From Embleya scabrispora (GTDB taxonomy: Bacteria; Actinomycetota; Actinomycetes; Streptomycetales; Streptomycetaceae): a stretch of 64,000 bases of DNA. Under the pieces are notes generated by a model. It saw only the letters and a list, made by a program, of their open reading frames with translations, made no database searches and had not been told where the DNA came from. The stretch spans positions 3,141,365 through 3,205,364 of the forward strand of contig NZ_MWQN01000001.1 of NCBI RefSeq assembly GCF_002024165.1. The letters run 5' to 3'. Shown in pieces: positions 26,993-39,450 of this stretch (positions are counted from its first letter, which is position 1; every line of letters begins with the position of its first letter). The translations under genes were made by a program, and so were the position numbers.

Positions 26993-27976
26993 CTACATCC
27001 GGGCCACGAGGTAACCGATCAGCGTCGGCCCGTACTGCTTCACCCCGTCGTCGTCCGGGAGCCTCGCGCCGCCGGGACCGGTCAGCCCCGAGTGGACGTA
27101 CAGCTCCACGAAATACGACCCCTTGTAGAAGTAGATGTAGCTGTCGTCGCGGAACGCGTCGTCGGTGCCCAGCTTGGTGCCCAGCTCCTCGAACTCGCCG
27201 AACGGCTTGCGTGCCCGGTTCTTCTTGGTGTCGCCGTAGTGGCCCTTGGCGATCACCGGGGTGCTCACCTCGTGCAGTGTGAGCTCGATCTTGGCGTACG
27301 ACGGATACTTCGGATTGTTCGGGTCCGGTACGGCGAGGTCGAAGTTGCACTGGTTGTCGGCCGCACCCGGGAAGTCGTACTTGACCGACACGGTCGTGTC
27401 CGGCTTCCTGGTCTTGACCGTGGCGCCCTTGATCACCTTCCCGATCTGCGCGTCGGACAGCATCTCGCACGCCTTCGGCCAGCTCTTGCCGTCGTTGGTC
27501 GCATTGAATCCTGGCCCGGCGTCGGCCGGCGGCGCTGCGGGGAAAACCATCGGGCGTTGCAGGGGCGCCGCGCTCTGGCCTCCGGGGCCGGCGCTCTTGC
27601 CACCGCCGGAGGCTCCGGGCGCCACGGGGCCACCGGACGACTGCGGGCCGGACTTCGCGGTGTCCTTCGAGTCGTCGTCCTTCTTCAGGAACAGGAAGCC
27701 GCCGACACCGGCCGCGATCAGGACGAGCACGACCGCGATCCACAACACCGGCCGGTTGCCCCCGCGTTGCGGCCCTTGCGGCCCGTACGGCTGCCCGGGC
27801 GGCCCGTAGCCGCCCTGCGGCGGGTAGCCGGGCCGGAGAGGCGCATACCCCTGCTGCTGCGGGAATCCCTGCTGCCCGGGCGGGTAGCCCGGATGTTGCG
27901 GATACTGCCCGGGCGAGCCGTAGCCGCCGCCGTGCGGCCCGGGTTGTTGCGGCTGCTGCTGCCAACCCCCGCTCAC
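26993..27976 (-). CDS. Proline-rich membrane protein, paralogue 2 of the cluster
   Basis: 327 residues from GTG 27976, which overlaps the stop of the gene upstream (GTGA). N-terminal 75 residues are Pro/Gln/Gly-rich with PGQQGFPQQQ-like units; one span (VLWIAVVLVLIAAGVGGFLFL, about 76-96); Ser/Gly/Pro linker; then a domain with WPKACEMLSDAQIGKVIKG and a second Cys in NQCNFDL, ending in YGPTLIGYLVARM. The C-terminus closely parallels YGPTVAAIVGQRL of paralogue 1. Confidence 0.75.
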   Translation of the reverse strand: MSGGWQQQPQQPGPHGGGYGSPGQYPQHPGYPPGQQGFPQQQGYAPLRPGYPPQGGYGPPGQPYGPQGPQRGGNRPVLWIAVVLVLIAAGVGGFLFLKKDDDSKDTAKSGPQSSGGPVAPGASGGGKSAGPGGQSAAPLQRPMVFPAAPPADAGPGFNATNDGKSWPKACEMLSDAQIGKVIKGATVKTRKPDTTVSVKYDFPGAADNQCNFDLAVPDPNNPKYPSYAKIELTLHEVSTPVIAKGHYGDTKKNRARKPFGEFEELGTKLGTDDAFRDDSYIYFYKGSYFVELYVHSGLTGPGGARLPDDDGVKQYGPTLIGYLVARM

Positions 27977-29030
27977 AACCGCTGCCCCACGATCGCGGCC
28001 ACCGTCGGACCGTACTGGCGCGCCATGGTGTTGTTCTTGAGCGGGTTGCCCTGCGAGTCCTCGAGTTGGGCGAACAGGGAGATCCAGACCCGGAAGCCGT
28101 TCTTCGAGATCTGCATGGTGGTGTTGTCCCGGAACGCCGCGTCCACGGCGATCTTGTCGGCCGGGATGTCGTCGTACTGATCGGGATACGCCTTGGACGT
28201 GCGCTCCTGGCTGGTCTTCTCCTTGGCGAAGGACGCCTTCTCGTCGGCCGGCGTCTTGTACCCCTGCGAGGTGATGCTGATCCTGGCCGGGTAGTTCGAG
28301 GACTGCTGGTTCGGCAGGTCGAGCGTGATCTCGCACTCGTTGTCGTTGACGTTGTTGCCGAACATGTTCGAGATGCGGCCCATGCGGCTCTTGCGCTCGC
28401 GGATCGTGCCCTCGGGGATGGCGGTCTTGATCTCTTCGTCCGTCAGCAGGTCGCAGGCCTTGGGCCAGGTCTTCGGATCGACCGTGATGCCGGTGATCTT
28501 GGGCCCGCTGATCGGCGGCAGCGTCGCCGGGATCTTCAGCTCGTTGGACATGTCGGTCTTCTTCGGCGCGGCCGCCGCGCTGTTGCTCGGCGCGGCGGTC
28601 TTGCCCACCACGACCGGCGCCGGCTTGCTCGCCTCGGCCGCCGGGTCCTTCTTCTCCGTCGGGTCGTCGAAGCCGATCGTCGCGACCAGCACGGACGCCA
28701 CGACGGCCCCGGTGATGCCGGCGATCCAGGTGCCCATCACCTTGCGGCTGCGCGCCCCCCGCGGCGGACGGCCGTTGGCGTCGAGCTGGATCGGGTTCTG
28801 CGCGTACTGCTGGTAGTGGCCGTACTCGCTGTACTGCGGGTACGGGTAGCCGCTGGGCTCCTGGAAGCCGCCCTGTTGGGGCTGCTGCTGCGGAAAACCG
28901 CCGGGTTGCTGCGGATAGCCGGCCGGCGGCGGTGGGTAACCCCCTGCGGCGGACCCTGCGGGGGTCCGGACTGGCCCGGCGGGCCGGGCGGCATCGGAGG
29001 TACGGGCGGATAGCCCTGACCGTCACTCAT
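27973..29030 (-). CDS. Proline-rich membrane protein, paralogue 1, with apparent frameshift
   Basis: First gene of the cluster. ATG 29030 with AGGGGGA upstream reads MSDGQGYPPVPPMPPGPPGQ, then leaves frame at a five-G tract (28940-28944). One added G would continue into GGYPPPPAGYPQQPGGFPQQ, the span (WIAGITGAVVASVLVATIGF) and the WPKACDLLTDEEIKTAIPE domain, giving 352 residues in line with its paralogues. As it stands only the part from GTG/ATG 28740/28737 is open, which would lack the Pro-rich segment. Sequencing error, slippage or true mutation are all possible. Second conserved Cys is in NECEITL. Confidence 0.7.
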
Positions 29031-29271
29031 GGGGGTCCCCCTAGGATCTCGGATTCCGCCCGCCGTCGGCGCGGCAGGCAGCAGGCGCGCGAACATGCTG
29101 CCATGTGCATGCGGAGGCCGCAGAGGTCAAGGGTGTCGTTTGTGGCGACATTCACCTGAATAAGTCTCCCGGGGCGCACAACGTTTCGATGACGCCAAGC
29201 ATCCGGGCCGCACGGTCGCGTGACGAGATCAAGGCGCCGAATCCGCCCCTCACAGCCGCCGGGGCACTAAA

Positions 29272-29292
29272 GTTGAGCCGGGAATACTCAAG
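29272..29292 (+). promoter_or_regulatory. HAIR operator 1 for HspR upstream of dnaK
   Basis: GTTGAGC-N7-ACTCAAG (29272-29278, 29286-29292) matches the HspR-associated inverted repeat CTTGAGT-N7-ACTCAAG with one half perfect. Bound by the HspR encoded at the end of this operon. Confidence 0.88.
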
Positions 29293-29323
29293 CGATTTGA
29301 CCCGTTGAACCGGGCAGCTCATG

Positions 29324-29344
29324 CTTGAGCGACAAGCACTCAAC
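29324..29344 (+). promoter_or_regulatory. HAIR operator 2 for HspR upstream of dnaK
   Basis: CTTGAGC-N7-ACTCAAC (29324-29330, 29338-29344), 52 bases downstream of HAIR 1 and 24 bases before the dnaK ATG. TTGACC at 29297 and CATGCT at 29320, 17 bases apart, are tentative -35/-10 boxes between the two operators. Confidence 0.85.
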
Positions 29345-29367
29345 TCTTCCCCTGGAGGAACCGAATC

Positions 29368-31211
<1,844 letters not shown>

Positions 31212-31215
<4 letters not shown>

Positions 31216-31805
31216 CCGAAGGGAACGGCTCGAACCACGGCGCCGTCCCGGGCGACGCCCAAGAAACCGAGTCGAAGCCGGAAACCGGGACCGCCGCCAC
31301 CGCGGCGGCCCCGGCCCCCGGGGCGGCCGAACTCGCCGAGCTGCGCAACCAACTCGGGGAGCGCACGGCCGACTTGCAGCGGCTTCAGGCGGAATACGCG
31401 AACTACCGCAAGCGGGTCGAGCGGGACCGCAACGTGGCGGGCGAGGCGGCCGCCATCAAGGTGCTGAGCGAACTGCTGCCGGTGCTCGACGACATCGGCC
31501 GGGCGCGCGACCACGGCGAACTGGCGGGCGGCTTCAAGTCGGTCGCCGAGTCGCTGGAGTCGATCGTGGCCAAGATGGGGCTGCAGAGCTTCGGTTCCAA
31601 GGGCGACCCGTTCGACCCGACGGTGCACGAGGCGCTGTTGCACTCGTACGCGACCGATGTCACCGAACCCACGTGTGTGGAGATCCTGCAGCCCGGTTAT
31701 CAAGTGGGCGAGCGGATCATCCGACCGGCACGGGTGGCGGTCGCGGAACCCACGGCGGAGGCCGAGGGCGGTCCGGAGGAGTCGGGCGAAGCGGCCGGCA
31801 GCTGA
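31212..31805 (+). CDS. grpE: Nucleotide exchange factor GrpE
   Basis: 197 residues. GTG 31212 overlaps the dnaK stop (GTGA). An acidic, disordered N-terminus (1-45) leads to the long dimer helix ([29 protein letters not shown]) and the beta-wing with [21 protein letters not shown] and [20 protein letters not shown], the GrpE signature. It releases ADP from DnaK. Confidence 0.96.
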
Positions 31806-31926
31806 ACCGTCACCGGGAACGAGACGACGAGAAGCGGAGAGGAGGGACGCCGATGCGCGGGTGGTGTGAATCCGGAAACGGGCGCTCGGAGCACGAGGGC
31901 ACCCCGACCCGATCGGCGAGGGGCGC

Positions 31927-33099
31927 ATGAGTACGAAGGACTACCTGGAGAAGGACTACTACAAGGTGCTCGGCGTCCCCAAGGACGCCGGCACCGCCGA
32001 GATCAAGAAGGCGTATCGCAAGCTCGCCGTCGAGTTCCACCCGGACAAGAACAAGGGTGACACGAAGGCCGAGGAGCGCTTCAAGGAGATCTCGGAGGCC
32101 TACGACGTACTGGCCGACGACAAGCGGCGCAAGGAATACGACGAGGCCCGGACCCTGTTCGGCAGCGGCGGCGGCTTCCGCGGCGCCGGCGGCGGACCGT
32201 CCGGCTCCGGCGGCTTCCCGTTCGACCTCGGCGACATCTTCGGCGGCCAGCAGGGCGGCGCGGGCAACACCGGCGGGCTGGGCGACATCTTCGGCGGCCT
32301 GTTCGGCGGCGGTCGCCAGACCGGGCGTCAGCAGCCCCGGCGCGGTACCGACGTGGAGTCCGAGGTCACCCTCGACTTCGCCGACGCGGTCGACGGCGCG
32401 ACCGTGCCGATCCGGCTGACCAGTTCGGAACCGTGTCGGCACTGCAACGGCACGGGCGCGGCCGCGGGCACCACCCCGCGGATGTGCCCGACCTGCGCGG
32501 GCTCGGGCAACGTCAGCCGGCCGCAGGGCGGTTTCGGCTTCTCCGAGCCGTGCCGCGACTGCAAGGGCCGCGGGCTGCTCGTGGACGACCCGTGCATCGT
32601 GTGCAACGGCAGTGGCCGGGCCAAGAGTTCGCGCACGATGCAGGTCCGGATCCCGGCCGGGGTCCAGGACGGGCAGCGCATCCGGCTCAAGGGCAAGGGC
32701 GCTCCCGGCGAGCGCGGCGGCCCGGCCGGCGACCTGTACGTCGTCGTGCACGTCAAGGCGCACTCCGTCTTCGGACGCAAGGGCGACAACCTCACGGTCA
32801 CCGTGCCGGTCACCTTCCCGGAGGCCGTGCTCGGGGCCGACGTCACCGTACCCACGCTCGGCGGCATCCCGGTCACGCTCAAGCTCCCCGCGGGCACGGG
32901 CAACGGCCGCACGCTGCGGGTGCGCGGGCGCGGGGCGGCACGCAAGGACGGCACTCGGGGCGACCTCCTGGTCACCGTCGAGGTGACGGTCCCTCAGCAG
33001 CTGAACGACAAGGCGCGCGAAGCGCTGGAGGCGTTCCGCGAGGCGACCGTCGCGCACGATCCCCGAGCCGATCTGTTGGACGCGGCGAAGGGGGCATGA
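31927..33099 (+). CDS. dnaJ: Co-chaperone DnaJ
   Basis: 390-residue type I Hsp40. J domain DYYKVLGVPKDAGTAEIKKAYRKLAVEFHPDKN (10-42) with intact HPD, Gly/Phe-rich stretch (about 78-135), four CxxCxGxG zinc repeats (CRHCNGTG, CPTCAGSG, CRDCKGRG, CIVCNGSG), then the client-binding C-terminal domains. It stimulates DnaK ATPase. GAGGGG precedes the ATG at 31927. The 121-base gap after grpE contains no gene. Confidence 0.97.
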   Translation: MSTKDYLEKDYYKVLGVPKDAGTAEIKKAYRKLAVEFHPDKNKGDTKAEERFKEISEAYDVLADDKRRKEYDEARTLFGSGGGFRGAGGGPSGSGGFPFDLGDIFGGQQGGAGNTGGLGDIFGGLFGGGRQTGRQQPRRGTDVESEVTLDFADAVDGATVPIRLTSSEPCRHCNGTGAAAGTTPRMCPTCAGSGNVSRPQGGFGFSEPCRDCKGRGLLVDDPCIVCNGSGRAKSSRTMQVRIPAGVQDGQRIRLKGKGAPGERGGPAGDLYVVVHVKAHSVFGRKGDNLTVTVPVTFPEAVLGADVTVPTLGGIPVTLKLPAGTGNGRTLRVRGRGAARKDGTRGDLLVTVEVTVPQQLNDKAREALEAFREATVAHDPRADLLDAAKGA

Positions 33100-33100
33100 C

Positions 33101-33571
33101 ATGCGACCGGGTGGCTTTGGCGGTGGCGGTGTCGGCGGTGGACACGGCTTCGAGATCGACGAGACCTCTCCGGTCTACGTGATCTCGGTGGCCGCCCAGC
33201 TGTCCGGCCTGCACCCGCAGACGTTGCGACAGTACGACCGCCTCGGCCTGGTCTCGCCGGACCGTACGGCGGGCCGGGGGCGGCGCTATTCCGCCCGCGA
33301 CATCGTGCAGTTGCGCGAGGTGCAGCGGCTCTCCCAGGAGGCCGGCATCAACCTCGCCGGGATCAAGCGGATCCTGGAGCTGGAGAACCAGGTGCTCGCG
33401 CTGCGCATGCGCGTGGCCGAGATGGAGCACGCGCTGCACGAGGCGACGGACGCGAGCGCCCGGCGCGAGGCGGCCGTACACGCGTCCTACCGGCGCGATC
33501 TGGTCCCGGTCCGACCGCAGGCGGGCACCGCGCTCGTGGTGTGGAAGCCGCGGCGCGGGCGCTCGGACTGA
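33101..33571 (+). CDS. hspR: Heat-shock repressor HspR
   Basis: 156-residue MerR-type repressor that autoregulates the dnaK operon and clpB through HAIR sites, with DnaK as co-repressor in Streptomyces. YVISVAAQLSGLHPQTLRQYDRLGLVSPDRT (about 26-56) is the winged helix, followed by RYSARDIVQLREVQ and the helical ILELENQVLALRMRVAEMEHAL. It has a Gly-rich extra N-terminus. ATG 33101 is one base after the dnaJ stop (TGACATG), so the two are coupled. Confidence 0.97.
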   Translation: MRPGGFGGGGVGGGHGFEIDETSPVYVISVAAQLSGLHPQTLRQYDRLGLVSPDRTAGRGRRYSARDIVQLREVQRLSQEAGINLAGIKRILELENQVLALRMRVAEMEHALHEATDASARREAAVHASYRRDLVPVRPQAGTALVVWKPRRGRSD

Positions 33572-33583
33572 CGGCCGCGACGT

Positions 33584-33629
33584 CGTCGAGGAAGGCGGTA
33601 CGGCCCCGGCCGTACCGCCTTCCTCGACG
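33584..33629 (+). terminator. Long hairpin terminator after the dnaK operon
   Basis: Perfect 22-bp inverted repeat (33584-33605 with 33608-33629), 13 bases beyond the hspR stop, with almost no spacer and no T-run. Confidence 0.88.
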
Positions 33630-33681
33630 CAGCCTCGATGCTTCCTTGATGCGCCTCGCTACGCGTCAGTAGGGTCGCGGC

Positions 33682-35511
33682 ATGAAGCCGAATCGTCGGG
33701 ACGTCCTGAAGTACTCGGCCGCGAGCGCGGCACTGCTCGGAGTGGCCGCGTGCTCCGACGACGACAAGGACAAGCCCGACGGGAAGTCGAGCGACGCGCC
33801 CAAGTCGGGCGCGCCGGCGCCCGCCGGCGCGGCCGGCACCACGCTGGAGCGCACCCTGGTACTCGGCCCGCCCGGACCGGGCGGCTACCGCAAGATCGTC
33901 GCCGGACCCGGTGAACCGCACCTGCTGCGCGGCGAGTTGGTCCCCGGCGGCCGCTCGGGCGACAAGGCGAAGCGGCGCTCGCTGGTCGCGTTCACCCAGT
34001 TGACCGACATCCACATCCAGGATTCGCAGTCGACCGCGCGCGTGGACTTCCTCGACCGGCACAGCGACAAGGACCAGCCGTTCGCCAAGCTGCTGCCCTT
34101 CCAGTCGGCGTACCGCCCGCAGGAGGTGCTGACCGCGCAGATCGCCGAGGCGATGGTGCAGTCGCTCAATCGGATCGGCAAGGGTCCGGCCCTCGGCGCG
34201 CCGCTGGCCTTCACGATCTGCACCGGCGACAACACCGACAACATCCAGTTCAACGAGCTGCGCTGGTACATCGACGTGCTCGACGGCGGCAAGAAGGTCA
34301 CGCCGGACTCGGGCGATCGCAACAGGTACGAGGGCCCGATGGACGCGGTGGCGTACCACGAGCGCTACTGGCACCCCGACGGCACGCCGCCCGGGCAGAA
34401 GGACGACGTGCCGCGCGCCCGGTACGGCTATCCCACCGTGCCGGGCCTGCTGGACGCATGCCGGCGGCCGTTCGACGCGACCGGCCTGAAGACCCCCTGG
34501 TACAGCGCCTACGGCAACCACGACGGCCTGGTCCAGGGCAACCTGCCGGTCAGCGAACTGCTGGGCAAGGTCGCGGTCGGCGACGAGAAGGTGCTCGACA
34601 TATCGCCCGGACAGACCGTGGCGGCACTGGCGCTGGGACTGCAGAGCGGCAAACCGGACGCGCTGGCGGCGCTGTTGGCCGGCCCCAAGCGCAAGGTCAC
34701 CGCCGACCCGGATCGTCGCCTCGTCGACCGCGGGGAGACGATCAGGGAGCACTTCAACACCACCGGCCTGCCCAAGGGCCACGGCTTCACCCAGCAGAAC
34801 CTGGACACCAAGACCGCGTACTACACCTTCGACCAGGGTCCGGTGCGCTGCCTGGTCCTGGACACGGTGAACCCGTACGGCTCGGACTCGGGTTGCCTGG
34901 ACCCGACCCAGTTCGCCTGGCTGGAGGACCAGCTGGTCAAGGGCAGTTCCAGCCATCTCGACGAGCAGGGCAAGGTGGTGCGGGGCACCGGCCAGGACAA
35001 GCTGTTCGTGCTGTTCAGCCACCACACCCTCGACACGATGACCAACAAGACCGTGCCGTCCGGTGAGCCCGCGCGGATCCTGGGTCCGCAGGTGCTGGCG
35101 CTGCTGCTGCGGTTCCCGAACGTGGTGCTGTGGGTCAACGGGCACACCCACGACAACAACGTGAAGCCCTACCCGCGTCCGGCGGGCAGCGCGGTCCCCG
35201 GCGGGTTCTGGGAGGTCAACACCGCGTCGCACATCGACTGGCCCTCCCAGGCGCGGATCGTGGAGATCGCCGACAACGCGAACGGGACCCTGTCCATCTT
35301 CGGCACGATCATCGACTCGGCCGGCCCGGAATCACACGGCAACAAGATCGACTCCCCACTCGCCCTGGCCGCCCTGGCCCGCGAACTCGCCGGCAACGAC
35401 TGGCAGGAGCGAGACCGCCCCGACCCCAAGGTCGACGGCCGCCGAGGCCGCCTGGAGGACCGCAACGTGGAACTCCTGGTCCCGGCCCCTTTCAACCCCT
35501 CCGGCGCTTGA
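33682..35511 (+). CDS. Tat-exported metallophosphoesterase, TIGR03767-like
   Basis: 609 residues. NRRDVLKYSAASAALLGVAACS (4-25) is a twin-arginine signal with a lipobox-like VAAC, so it is probably a Tat-exported lipoprotein, followed by a charged Pro-rich linker. Calcineurin-type metal motifs are QLTDIHIQDSQS (about 107-118), CTGDNTDN (about 177-184), YGNHDG, FSHHTLD and NGHTHDNN. Substrate unknown; the family includes extracellular phosphodiesterases. Its last two codons and stop lie in a CCGGCGCTTGA repeat copy. Confidence 0.88.
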   Translation: MKPNRRDVLKYSAASAALLGVAACSDDDKDKPDGKSSDAPKSGAPAPAGAAGTTLERTLVLGPPGPGGYRKIVAGPGEPHLLRGELVPGGRSGDKAKRRSLVAFTQLTDIHIQDSQSTARVDFLDRHSDKDQPFAKLLPFQSAYRPQEVLTAQIAEAMVQSLNRIGKGPALGAPLAFTICTGDNTDNIQFNELRWYIDVLDGGKKVTPDSGDRNRYEGPMDAVAYHERYWHPDGTPPGQKDDVPRARYGYPTVPGLLDACRRPFDATGLKTPWYSAYGNHDGLVQGNLPVSELLGKVAVGDEKVLDISPGQTVAALALGLQSGKPDALAALLAGPKRKVTADPDRRLVDRGETIREHFNTTGLPKGHGFTQQNLDTKTAYYTFDQGPVRCLVLDTVNPYGSDSGCLDPTQFAWLEDQLVKGSSSHLDEQGKVVRGTGQDKLFVLFSHHTLDTMTNKTVPSGEPARILGPQVLALLLRFPNVVLWVNGHTHDNNVKPYPRPAGSAVPGGFWEVNTASHIDWPSQARIVEIADNANGTLSIFGTIIDSAGPESHGNKIDSPLALAALARELAGNDWQERDRPDPKVDGRRGRLEDRNVELLVPAPFNPSGA

Positions 35512-35574
35512 GAACACCCGAACACGGCCACCGCGTCGCACAACCCAACCAAATCAGCCCGTCCGGCGCTTGAG
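35500..35574. repeat. Two copies of TCCGGCGCTTGAG
   Basis: Copies at 35500-35512 and 35562-35574. The first supplies the Ser-Gly-Ala-stop end of the metallophosphoesterase gene. Same core as the pair at 3258-3305. Otherwise 35512-35628 has no gene. Confidence 0.7.
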
Positions 35575-35628
35575 GACAAGCGGGCCGCGGGCCGGCCGCG
35601 GCGACCCTCGCCGACGAGCGTCGTGGGC

Positions 35629-36294
35629 TCACCACACCACCGTCACCACTCGGGCGCAGCGCGACTTCGAGCGTTTGACCAGTTCGCCGTTGGGGCGGTC
35701 GCTGCCCGCGACCCAGGCCATCGCCTCGCCGGGGCTGCGACCGCCCCGGCGCTGGCGCCTGGTCAGCCGCTCGTCGCGCACCCGGTCCGAGGCGTGCACG
35801 TACCAGACCTCGGTCATCAGGCAGTAGGCGTCGGTCCAGCCGGGCGCGTCCAGCGCCAGGTAGTTGCCTTCCGTCACCACGATCCGCGTGCCGGGCCGCA
35901 CCACGTGCCGCGCGGCGACCGGCTCGTGCAACGTCCGGTCGTAGTCCGGCACGTACACGTCCCGATCCACCTCACGCACCACCCGCGCCAGCGTGGTCGC
36001 GTAGCCCCACACGTCGAACGTGTCCACCGCGCCCTTGCGATGCAGCCGCCCGATCCGCTTGAGCTGCACGTTCGAGAGGTGGAACCCGTCGAGCGGCACG
36101 TAGGCGGCCGTACCGGACCCGACCCGCTGCTCGATCGCGCGCACCAGCCGACCGGCGAGCGTGGACTTCCCGGCTCCCGGCGGACCGGCGAGACCGAGCA
36201 CGACCCGCTCGGCCTCGGGCGCCGCCGGAATGAGCCGTACCGCCTCATCCGCGAGCGCGTCGAGTGTTTCGAGGGCACCGGACACATCTGGCAT
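35629..36294 (-). CDS. Nucleoside/nucleotide kinase family P-loop protein
   Basis: 221 residues, uridine kinase/PanK-like P-loop kinase. Walker A LAGPPGAGKSTLAGRLV (about 35-51), the acceptor-site AYVPLDGFHLSN (about 64-75), GYATTLARVV, DRTLHEPVAARHVV, ITEGNYLAL-type segment VVTEGNYLALD (about 138-148) and lid DERLTRRQRRGG. Probably phosphorylates a sugar, nucleoside or pantothenate-like compound; target unknown. It is divergent from clpB, and the HAIR site lies between them. Confidence 0.85.
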   Translation of the reverse strand: MPDVSGALETLDALADEAVRLIPAAPEAERVVLGLAGPPGAGKSTLAGRLVRAIEQRVGSGTAAYVPLDGFHLSNVQLKRIGRLHRKGAVDTFDVWGYATTLARVVREVDRDVYVPDYDRTLHEPVAARHVVRPGTRIVVTEGNYLALDAPGWTDAYCLMTEVWYVHASDRVRDERLTRRQRRGGRSPGEAMAWVAGSDRPNGELVKRSKSRCARVVTVVW

Positions 36295-36326
36295 GTCCGC
36301 AGTGTAAGCATCCCGGGCAGCGCATG

Positions 36327-36347
36327 GTTGAGTGGAATAGACTCAAC
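36327..36347 (+). promoter_or_regulatory. HAIR operator upstream of clpB
   Basis: GTTGAGT-N7-ACTCAAC (36327-36333, 36341-36347), a perfect inverted repeat matching the HspR site, 113 bases before clpB and 33 bases from the divergent kinase start, so it could affect both. Confidence 0.88.
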
Positions 36348-36459
36348 TTAGTTGTGGTTTTTCCAGTCAACGAACCGTTCGGGTGCGGTACGTGCGCGGC
36401 ACGGACGGGATGATGGCCGTGACAGCGCGTGCCCGAAGCGAAGGAGTCGCACACCTCAC

Positions 36460-39078
<2,619 letters not shown>

Positions 39079-39115
39079 TCGGCCGCCTCGGCGGTCGGTG
39101 GGCATGGGCGGAATA

Positions 39116-39152
39116 CGCGGCGCCGGGACCTCTTGCGGGTCCCGGCGCCGCG
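39116..39152 (+). terminator. Hairpin terminator after clpB
   Basis: Perfect 15-bp GC-rich stem (39116-39130 with 39138-39152), 7-base loop, 37 bases after the clpB stop. Confidence 0.85.
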
Positions 39153-39350
39153 GCATGGCAGCATGCATGTGTACAGATCTGACGGTGCGTCACACAACTG
39201 GCGAGCCGGGTGGATCGGTGCGCCGCGTCCGGATCGGCTCGGGAGCCGGTCCGGGGTGGAGTGTGGGGTCCGACAAGATCGTCCGGCGTGGGATAAAGCG
39301 GGCAAAACCTGCGAAGCCGATAGCGTCCGGCGTGACAGATATCATCGACG

Positions 39351-39376
39351 CAGTGGTTAAGTTACCAGTGGGTAAG
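39351..39376 (+). promoter_or_regulatory. Direct and inverted repeats upstream of the Fe-S reductase
   Basis: Two near-identical 11-mers, CAGTGGTTAAG (39351) and CAGTGGGTAAG (39366), start 15 bases apart; the second also forms TTACC-N4-GGTAA (39362-39375). This looks like an operator for a dimeric regulator. The surrounding 39153-39450 contains no gene. Confidence 0.5.
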
Positions 39377-39450
39377 ATGCCCGCACGGCCGTACGCTGTC
39401 GGCCGATACACGCCCCGGAAGGGACGTCCCACCGGAGGAGCCGAACGCCC

